Of a stretch of DNA of 18,888 nt, positions 14,846-18,888 are shown piece by piece. The DNA comes from Candidatus Omnitrophota bacterium. GTDB lineage: Bacteria > Omnitrophota > Gorgyraeia > Gygaellales > Profunditerraquicolaceae. The stretch spans positions 1 through 18,888 of the forward strand of contig JAUYDL010000042.1 of NCBI GenBank assembly GCA_030691865.1, given 5' to 3'. The translations under genes and the position numbers were made by a program. Positions within the stretch are counted from its first letter, which is position 1. Each line of letters opens with the position of its first letter. A model generated the notes under the pieces. It worked only from the letters and a program-made list of their open reading frames with translations. It was not told where the DNA came from and did no database searches.

Positions 14846-15761
14846 TCTTTTATTTCTTTTCGTTTTGGTATTTTTACCTACCTACTATCTACCGGCTACT
14901 ACCTACTGCCTTTACGCACAGGATAAAGTAATTGCGGTAGTTAATAATGAGATAATTACGCAAAAAGATCTGGCTGATTTCTTAAATTTTATCCGCCTGC
15001 AGTATTCCCGGCAGCTTCAAGGAAAAGCTTTAGAGGAAAAGGTAAACTCCATGAAGCGTGATTTATTGCAACGCTTAATCGAAGACCGTCTTATACTCCA
15101 GCAGGCTAAGCTGGACAAGATAGCTATGGAGTCATCCAGGGTTAAGGCCAAAATTGATGAGATCAAGAAGCGTTATGCATCGGAGTCAGATTTCGAGCAG
15201 GATTTAGCCAAGCAGGGGTTGGTCCGGGCAGACTTAGAGAATAAGATTGGCGAGCAGATGCTGATGTATAATCTTGTTGAGCAGAAGGTGCGTAGTAAAG
15301 TAATGATCCGGCCTGATGAAGTTACTTCTTTTTACGCCCAGAATAAAGGGCAGTTTCTAAAACCCGAAGAGCGGATTTTAACGCTGATTATTTTGCAGGA
15401 TGAGGCAATAGCCAAAACAGTAAGTTATCAGCTACGGCTGGGGACAAAATTAGAGGAGCTGGCGGCAAAATATGCATTTACTACAGATAAGCTTTCTGCT
15501 TTGCTCGGCCAGCAGCTACGTCCGGAAATTGAAGATACCGTGTTTAAGTTAGGGGTTGGTGAAGTATCTAATCCGGTTAAGATCGACACACAATATTTTA
15601 TTTTCAAATTAGATGATATTATGGGAAGCCAACAGTTAAGCCTCACCCAGGCACAGGATAAGATTCAGGCGTATTTATTTGAAAAGAAAATGCAGGAAGA
15701 ACTGGCGAAGTGGTTAGATGAGCTTAAAAAACAATCCTACATCAAAATCCTCGAAAATTAG
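14829..15761 (+). CDS. SurA-like periplasmic chaperone / parvulin-type peptidyl-prolyl isomerase
   Basis: SurA-type proteins escort outer-membrane proteins across the periplasm. I place the start at ATG 14829 (310 residues): it follows AGCAGG by a suitable distance and gives a proper signal peptide, MKRIINLLFLFVLVFLPTYY, with likely cleavage after LYA. The mature N-terminus DKVIAVVNNEIITQKDLADF is the SurA N-domain hallmark (VaxVNdeiIt). A long helical region with LLQRLIEDRLILQQAKLDKI follows. Residues about 175-270 (PEERILTLIILQDEAIA, FKLGVGEVSNPVK, YFIFKLDDI) are a weak, shortened parvulin domain, so isomerase activity is doubtful. The C-terminal helix returns to the chaperone domain. The surA-pdxA-ksgA order, known in E. 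coli, supports the call. The end of its signal peptide is encoded by a CTACCTACT repeat. Confidence 0.88.
   Translation: MKRIINLLFLFVLVFLPTYYLPATTYCLYAQDKVIAVVNNEIITQKDLADFLNFIRLQYSRQLQGKALEEKVNSMKRDLLQRLIEDRLILQQAKLDKIAMESSRVKAKIDEIKKRYASESDFEQDLAKQGLVRADLENKIGEQMLMYNLVEQKVRSKVMIRPDEVTSFYAQNKGQFLKPEERILTLIILQDEAIAKTVSYQLRLGTKLEELAAKYAFTTDKLSALLGQQLRPEIEDTVFKLGVGEVSNPVKIDTQYFIFKLDDIMGSQQLSLTQAQDKIQAYLFEKKMQEELAKWLDELKKQSYIKILEN
14875..14908. repeat. TACCTACCTACTA repeat encoding part of a signal peptide
   Basis: The stretch contains TACCTACCTACTATCTACC followed by GGCTACTACCTACTG. The strings match the right arm of the hairpin before hisF (CTACCTACT, TACTACCTACTAT). Here the DNA is translated as LPTYYLPATTYC, which forms the end of the hydrophobic segment and the cleavage region of the SurA-like protein. 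Confidence 0.7.
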
Positions 15762-16710
15762 AGTTGGCCTGACTATCGGGGACCCCGCAGGCATCGGTCC
15801 GGCCATCACTTTAGGAGCGCTTAAAATACTAAAAGGTAAAGCGGATTTTACGGTTATCGGTGATAGCTTTGTATTGGCTAAAGCTGCTAAACTCTTAAAG
15901 ATTGTTCCAGAGCCTGTAAAATTAATTGATTTAAATAATGTTCAAGAAAAAAATTTTAAATTTGGTAGTTTAAATGCGCAAAACGGCAAAGCTTGCCTGG
16001 AGTATCTGGATGCAGCCTTGGAGTTACTTAAAAAGAATAAAATCGATTGTTTAGTTACCTGTCCGATTTCAAAAGAAGCGATTAATCTGGCTGGTGCCAG
16101 GTTTTCCGGGCACACCGAATATTTGGGTAAGCGCACAGGCCGTCAGGATTTAGTGATGATGTTGATTAATGATAAATTAAAATTTAGCTTGGTGACCCGG
16201 CATATCCGGCTGCGCGATGTTTCCAGAATGTTGACGCGGAAAAAATTAGAAAATAATATTTTAAATACCGTCAAAGGTTTAAAGAGTTTATTTTTAATAA
16301 AAAAACCAAGGTTGGTAGTTTGCGGGGTTAATCCCCATGCTTCGGACAATGGGGTGATTGGCACAGAGGAGCAAGAAATAATCATTCCGGTAATTAAAAG
16401 CTTAAATAAAAAATTACGCAGCGTCGCTATAGGCGGGGTGCTTGGCGCTGATCTGGCTATCTCCCAGGCAGCTAAAGGTAAATTTGATTGTGTAATTGCC
16501 GCCTATCATGACCAGGCCTTAATTGCTTTAAAATTAACAGATTTCGATAGCGGGGTAAATCTTACCCTGGGGTTACCTTTCCTGCGCACTTCTCCGTTAC
16601 ACGGCGTGGCTTTTGATATAGCCGGCAAACCTGCTTTGGCTAATCCTAGTTCCCTGATTGCTGCGATAAAACTTGCCATAAAATGTACATTAAACCAAAA
16701 AAAAGCTTAG
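15718..16710 (+). CDS. pdxA: 4-hydroxythreonine-4-phosphate dehydrogenase
   Basis: PdxA oxidises 4-phosphohydroxy-L-threonine in the DXP-dependent vitamin B6 pathway; with PdxJ it yields pyridoxine 5'-phosphate. The 330-residue protein shows TIGDPAGIGPAITLGAL near the N-terminus, SGHTEYLGKRTG, VTRHIRLRDV (metal His), VCGVNPHASDNGVIG (metal His), AYHDQALIALKL (metal His) and LGLPFLRTSPLHGVAFDIAG. The three metal-binding histidines are all present. In the last block the usual RTSPDHGTAF reads RTSPLHGVAF, a small change at a normally acidic position. The ATG at 15718 overlaps the end of the SurA-like gene by 44 bases; a slightly later start cannot be excluded, but the GDPAGIG block lies soon after. 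It overlaps ksgA by 28 bases. Confidence 0.97.
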   Translation: MSLKNNPTSKSSKIRVGLTIGDPAGIGPAITLGALKILKGKADFTVIGDSFVLAKAAKLLKIVPEPVKLIDLNNVQEKNFKFGSLNAQNGKACLEYLDAALELLKKNKIDCLVTCPISKEAINLAGARFSGHTEYLGKRTGRQDLVMMLINDKLKFSLVTRHIRLRDVSRMLTRKKLENNILNTVKGLKSLFLIKKPRLVVCGVNPHASDNGVIGTEEQEIIIPVIKSLNKKLRSVAIGGVLGADLAISQAAKGKFDCVIAAYHDQALIALKLTDFDSGVNLTLGLPFLRTSPLHGVAFDIAGKPALANPSSLIAAIKLAIKCTLNQKKA

Positions 16711-17525
16711 GCCAGAATTTTCTTATTGATAAAAATATTCAAAAGAAAATAATCCGCGCTTGCGATTTAACAAAAGTTGATATTGTCTTGGAGATCGGAG
16801 CCGGCAGGGGGGATTTAACGGCGCAGCTTGCTCAAAGCGCGAAATATGTTTACGCCTTAGAGATTGACCAGCGCCTCTATCCGTTTCTCCAACAGGCCTT
16901 AGGTACTTATAATAATTGTCAGATTATTAAGAGCGACATATTAAAATTCGATATAAACAAATTTTTACAAGCTAATAAGATAAAGCAGAAAATAAAAGTA
17001 ATCGGCAATATACCTTATTATATTTCCAGCCCGATTATCGAACATCTTATCGGATATCGTCAAGCAATCAGCGCTGCTTTTATAACCGTACAAAAAGAGT
17101 TTGGCCGCAGGGCCAGGGCTGTCCCGGGATCAAAAGAATATGGGTCTTTTAGTTGTTTTGCGCAGTATTACTGCGGATGCGAGATTCTTTTTGAAATTAA
17201 AAAAAATAGCTTTAAACCTGCGCCGAATGTTGACTCGTGTTTTTTATGCCTGAAATTTAGAGAAAAGCCGGCGGTATTAGTCCGGGATAAAGGAATGTTT
17301 TTTAAATTAATCCGCACTGCCTTTAATCAAAGAAGGAAGACTTTGAGGAATAGCCTGGATGGTTTGGTGGCCCAAGATAGGCTAAAGAATTTTCTTCAGG
17401 GAGCCGGTATTGATAAAAATGTACGGCCGGAGGATCTTTCTTTGGAGCAATTTGCTAGTCTGAGTAATTACTTAGAAATAAAGGAAAATCATGGGGACGG
17501 TTCTCTTCTTCATAAAACCGCTTAA
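16683..17525 (+). CDS. ksgA: 16S rRNA dimethyladenosine transferase (KsgA/RsmA)
   Basis: KsgA dimethylates two adjacent adenosines near the 3' end of 16S rRNA, a late step in 30S assembly. The 280-residue protein begins MYIKPKKSLGQNFLID, the family N-terminus, followed by the SAM-binding motif LEIGAGRGDLT (residues 36-46), ALEIDQ, IKSDILKFD and the catalytic motif GNIPYYISSP (usual NLPYYIT/S). The C-terminal domain has VQKEFGRRARAVPGSKEYGS, FKPAPNVDSCFLCL and AFNQRRKTLRNSL. The last ten residues (GDGSLLHKTA) and the TAA stop are encoded by a GGGGACGG palindrome (17493-17538), so the natural C-terminus has probably been replaced or extended. It overlaps pdxA by 28 bases and ends the mfd-surA-pdxA-ksgA block. 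Confidence 0.97.
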   Translation: MYIKPKKSLGQNFLIDKNIQKKIIRACDLTKVDIVLEIGAGRGDLTAQLAQSAKYVYALEIDQRLYPFLQQALGTYNNCQIIKSDILKFDINKFLQANKIKQKIKVIGNIPYYISSPIIEHLIGYRQAISAAFITVQKEFGRRARAVPGSKEYGSFSCFAQYYCGCEILFEIKKNSFKPAPNVDSCFLCLKFREKPAVLVRDKGMFFKLIRTAFNQRRKTLRNSLDGLVAQDRLKNFLQGAGIDKNVRPEDLSLEQFASLSNYLEIKENHGDGSLLHKTA

Positions 17526-17538
17526 GAGAACCGTCCCC
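17493..17538. repeat. GGGGACGGTTCTCTT inverted repeat at the 3' end of ksgA
   Basis: Perfect 15-base arms, GGGGACGGTTCTCTT (17493-17507) and AAGAGAACCGTCCCC (17524-17538), enclose a 16-base loop. The left arm and loop code for the final ten residues of KsgA, and the stop codon TAA lies at the loop/right-arm border (17523-17525). Its terminal bases match the elements at 4755 and 12870. Confidence 0.92.
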
Positions 17539-17540
17539 TA

Positions 17541-17624
17541 GTTTCATCAAGGATTTCGTACAGTAAGTACGCACCTGCCAGTCCTATTTGGCAAGGTGCG
17601 CCAGATCGAAACTTAAGGTGCTCC
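17541..17624 (+). other. Foldable non-coding block downstream of ksgA
   Basis: The outer stem pairs GTTTCATC (17541-17548) with GAT-C-GAAAC (17604-17612, one bulged C). Inside are a small hairpin (GTAC 17558-17561 with GTAC 17567-17570) and a larger one (GCACCTGCCA 17571-17580 with TGGCA-A-GGTGC 17589-17599, one bulged A), giving a three-way junction. A near-repeat AAGGTGCGCC/AAGGTGCTCC lies at 17593-17602 and 17615-17624. It begins two bases after the palindrome at 17493-17538. I do not recognise a known RNA family. The rest of the gap (17625-17803) is AT-rich, with a promoter-like site, a weak TAGTG/CACTA hairpin near 17692 and a nine-base T-run near 17760. Confidence 0.5.
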
Positions 17625-17642
17625 AAAAATATAAAAAATACC

Positions 17643-17671
17643 TTGACAAACATCTTATCTTGGTATAAACT
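17643..17671 (+). promoter_or_regulatory. Putative sigma-70-type promoter upstream of tRNA-Thr
   Basis: A perfect -35 box TTGACA (17643-17648) is followed by TATAAA (17664-17669, spacer 15) or TAAACT (17666-17671, spacer 17). It is about 130 bases upstream of tRNA-Thr, and is the best promoter-like match I noticed in the window. It probably drives tRNA-Thr-rpmG-tRNA-Trp-secE-nusG. No experimental start site is known. Confidence 0.6.
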
Positions 17672-17803
17672 CCTTTACTTGTACAAATATCTAGTGATTC
17701 ACCACTAAAACTAAAGTATTTATTAAAAAAGAAAGAGTTTTGAATAATTTCTTAGGGGTTTTTTTTTGTTTTATAGCTTGACCGACAAAGCGAATCCATT
17801 TCT

Positions 17804-17876
17804 GCTGGAGTAGCTCAGTTGGCAGAGCACGTCCTTGGTAAGGACGGGGTCACGAGTTCAATTCTCGTCTCCAGCT
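17804..17876 (+). tRNA. tRNA-Thr (anticodon GGT)
   Basis: A full cloverleaf can be drawn: acceptor GCTGGAG pairs with CTCCAGC, D-arm GCTC...GAGC, anticodon stem CGTCC/GGACG around loop TTGGTAA (anticodon GGT at 17837-17839), T-arm ACGAG-TTCAATT-CTCGT, discriminator T. CCA is not encoded. It decodes ACC/ACU. tRNA-Thr(GGT) close to tuf/secE/nusG is a common bacterial arrangement; tuf is not between them here. Confidence 0.97.
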
Positions 17877-18079
17877 TAAGTGATTTATCCCGACGAGCGG
17901 GAGGGAAAGAATAAATATGCGTGAAACTATAACTTTAGAATGTACGGTTTGTAAAAATAGAAATTATACGACGAGTAAAAATAAAAAGTTGCATCAGGAT
18001 AGGCTGGAGCTTAGTAAGTTCTGTAATTCTTGTCACAAGCATACCCCGCATAAAGAGATTAAGTGACTTATCCCGACGA
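17876..18079. repeat. Direct 21-base repeats flanking rpmG
   Basis: The segments 17876-17896 and 18059-18079 are identical except for one base (T/C at 17884 and 18067) and share the core TTATCCCGACGA. The first begins at the last base of tRNA-Thr; the second starts within the last codons of rpmG and contains its stop. The first continues as TCCCGACGAGCGGGA, a small hairpin whose right arm overlaps the rpmG ribosome site. Confidence 0.8.
17917..18066 (+). CDS. rpmG: 50S ribosomal protein L33
   Basis: This 49-residue gene encodes L33, a small zinc-ribbon protein of the large ribosomal subunit near the E site. The product reads MRETITLECTVCKNRNYTTS and continues with the paired cysteines CNSCHKHTPHKEIK, giving two CxxC knuckles, the zinc-binding form of L33. 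Upstream GGGAGGG (about 17899-17905) serves as ribosome site, though spaced about 12 bases from ATG and partly inside a small hairpin TCCCG/CGGGA. Its place between tRNA-Thr and tRNA-Trp, before secE-nusG, is a classic location for rpmG. The gene is flanked by 21-base direct repeats. Confidence 0.96.
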   Translation: MRETITLECTVCKNRNYTTSKNKKLHQDRLELSKFCNSCHKHTPHKEIK

Positions 18080-18128
18080 ATGCGTAAAATTTTAAATTAA
18101 AATTTTACGCAAGATTATGAGTCGGGAT
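18070..18128. repeat. Nested perfect inverted repeats between rpmG and tRNA-Trp
   Basis: An outer stem ATCCCGAC (18070-18077) / GTCGGGAT (18121-18128) encloses a perfect inner palindrome with 14-base arms, GCGTAAAATTTTAA (18082-18095) and TTAAAATTTTACGC (18097-18110), around one central base. The structure ends 20 bases before tRNA-Trp. There is no T-run after it, so a simple terminator is unlikely; a repeat insertion or an RNA-processing structure is more plausible. Confidence 0.8.
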
Positions 18129-18148
18129 CAAGGATATAGAGCAAATTT

Positions 18149-18219
18149 AGGGGCGTCGGTTAATGGCAAACCAACGGTCTCCAAAACCGTGACTGCAGGT
18201 TCAAGTCCTGCCGCTCCTG
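18149..18219 (+). tRNA. tRNA-Trp (anticodon CCA)
   Basis: The 71-base cloverleaf has acceptor AGGGGCG with CGCTCCT (one G-U pair), D-arm GGTT-AATGGCA-AACC, anticodon stem ACGGT/ACCGT with loop CTCCAAA (anticodon CCA at 18181-18183), T-arm GCAGG-TTCAAGT-CCTGC and discriminator G, as expected for tRNA-Trp. CCA is not encoded. tRNA-Trp directly before secE is a widely conserved arrangement. Confidence 0.97.
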
Positions 18220-18266
18220 TGGTTTTGAATAAGCAAGAGCGGCTTAGGTCGAAAGGTTTTAAAGTT

Positions 18267-18458
18267 ATGAATATTTTAGCAAAACCGAAAATTTTTTTTA
18301 ACGAAGTTAGAAATGAATTAAGCAAAGTTTCCTGGTCAACGCGAAAAGAATTGCTGGCCTCTACGATTTTAGTAATTACGGTTACGGGAATTTTGACAGT
18401 TTTTATTGGGATAGTGGATCTGGGCTTATCCAGATTTCTAAGCGTGGTTTTTAAATGA
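18267..18458 (+). CDS. secE: Preprotein translocase subunit SecE
   Basis: SecE is the essential small membrane subunit that clamps SecY. The 63-residue product starts MNILAKPKIFFNEVRNELSK, followed by VSWSTRKELLAST, the conserved SecE amphipathic helix (usual ELxKVxWPxxxE), and one membrane helix, ILVITVTGILTVFIGIVDLG. The open frame extends upstream to 18117 but would run through tRNA-Trp, so I chose ATG at 18267, which has AAAGG about ten bases upstream and gives the normal single-helix SecE. The usual Pro of VxWP is Ser here (VSWS). It overlaps nusG as ATGA, the standard secE-nusG pairing. Confidence 0.96.
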   Translation: MNILAKPKIFFNEVRNELSKVSWSTRKELLASTILVITVTGILTVFIGIVDLGLSRFLSVVFK

Positions 18459-18888
18459 AAAATTGGTACGTTGTCCATACACAAACCGGAATAGAAGAAA
18501 AAGTAAAAACATCGCTGGATAAACGGGTTTTGGCGGCAAGTTTGCAGGATTTGATTTCCAACGTGATTATTCCTACCGAGCAGGTTTCTGAAGTACGTTC
18601 CGGCAAAAAGAAGATTACGCAGAGAAAGTTTTTTCCGGGATATCTATTAGTCGAGATGGACCTAAATGAACAGACCTATCTTTTTGTTAAGAATTCTCCG
18701 GGGGTTACCGGTTTCATCGGGTTAGGCAGGAAACCGGTCCCGCTTCCTCAGGAGGAAGTGGATAGCATACTTAAGCGTACTAAGGAAACCGCAGCTAAAC
18801 CTTCACCTAAAATAGTTTTCCAAAAGGGTGAACAGGTTAGAGTTAATGAAGGCCCATTCTTGAATTTTAACGGAACAATCGAAGAAGT
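18455..18888 (+). CDS. nusG: Transcription termination/antitermination protein NusG (3' end outside window)
   Basis: NusG binds the clamp of RNA polymerase and links it to Rho or to the ribosome. The first 144 residues are present. The NGN domain begins MKNWYVVHTQTGIEEKVKTS and includes IIPTEQVSEVRSGKKKITQR, KFFPGYLLVEM and SPGVTGFIGLGRKPVPL, all close to the family pattern. The KOW domain has just begun: FQKGEQVRVNEGPFLNFNGT. The frame is open to the window edge. Its start overlaps the secE stop. By analogy with other bacteria, rplK-rplA-rplJ-rplL-rpoB-rpoC would follow. Confidence 0.98.
   Translation, partial: MKNWYVVHTQTGIEEKVKTSLDKRVLAASLQDLISNVIIPTEQVSEVRSGKKKITQRKFFPGYLLVEMDLNEQTYLFVKNSPGVTGFIGLGRKPVPLPQEEVDSILKRTKETAAKPSPKIVFQKGEQVRVNEGPFLNFNGTIEE

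Noticed and set aside
4755..17538. Repeated GGGGAC palindromes as a CRISPR array
   Set aside because: Copies are single and kilobases apart, without regular spacers, and no cas gene is present.
17595..17803. GTGCGCC near 17596 as the 5' end of a group II intron
   Set aside because: Only about 200 bases remain before tRNA-Thr; no domain V-like hairpin or reverse transcriptase is seen.
17526..17803. A small protein gene in the ksgA to tRNA-Thr gap
   Set aside because: I saw no start with a ribosome site and no recognisable peptide; the stretch is structured or AT-rich non-coding sequence.
18117..18266. An upstream extension of secE
   Set aside because: It would translate through tRNA-Trp; the start at 18267 gives the normal SecE length.

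Overview
This 18.9 kb window is a densely packed, all-plus-strand chromosomal segment made mostly of housekeeping genes. The cell is a diderm bacterium: it has a lipobox lipoprotein, a SurA-type periplasmic chaperone and a fused SecDF. The gene neighbourhood (recA-recX-alaS, a his cluster, rpsP-yajC-secDF, mfd-surA-pdxA-ksgA, then tRNA-rpmG-tRNA-secE-nusG), the moderate GC content and the many small palindromic repeats between genes remind me of uncultured Omnitrophota (PVC-related). That placement is an inference from gene order and family recall, not a computed phylogeny.

Layout: (1) 1-3517, recA 3' end, recX and alaS, coupled by overlaps. (2) 3514-8476, a histidine-biosynthesis cluster hisD-hisB-hisH-hisA-[lipoprotein]-hisF-hisI; hisG, hisC and hisE are not here. 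(3) 8503-9981, trpE without a trpG partner. (4) 10059-12864, rpsP, yajC and a fused secDF. (5) 12929-17525, a very short mfd, a SurA-like chaperone, pdxA and ksgA, all overlapping. (6) 17526-17803, a 278-base non-coding leader with a promoter-like site and a foldable block. (7) 17804-18888, tRNA-Thr(GGT), rpmG, tRNA-Trp(CCA), secE and the 5' part of nusG, the usual prelude to the ribosomal protein/rpoBC operon.

The most unusual content is at the seams between genes. Four copies of a palindromic repeat starting GGGGAC and ending GTCCCC occur at 1617-1645, 4755-4807, 12870-12914 and 17493-17538. One is translated in frame inside alaS, one supplies the last ten residues and stop codon of ksgA, one lies directly before the shortened mfd, and one is terminator-like between hisD and hisB. 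A second family, built on GTAGGTAG/CTACCTAC, forms a long hairpin before hisF, a short copy before trpE, and part of the signal peptide of the SurA-like protein. Genes directly after such elements (hisF, trpE, mfd, and secDF after a different hairpin) lack a visible Shine-Dalgarno sequence, whereas rpsP, yajC and the lipoprotein gene have good ones.

Two proteins deserve attention. Mfd is only 638 residues: it keeps a UvrB-like domain 2 segment, the RNA-polymerase-interacting domain and the translocase, but lacks domains 1a, 1b, 3 and the C-terminal domain 7. HisB lacks two of the histidines that normally bind its catalytic manganese ions. I saw no CRISPR array, prophage, transposase gene, toxin-antitoxin pair or obvious defence system.
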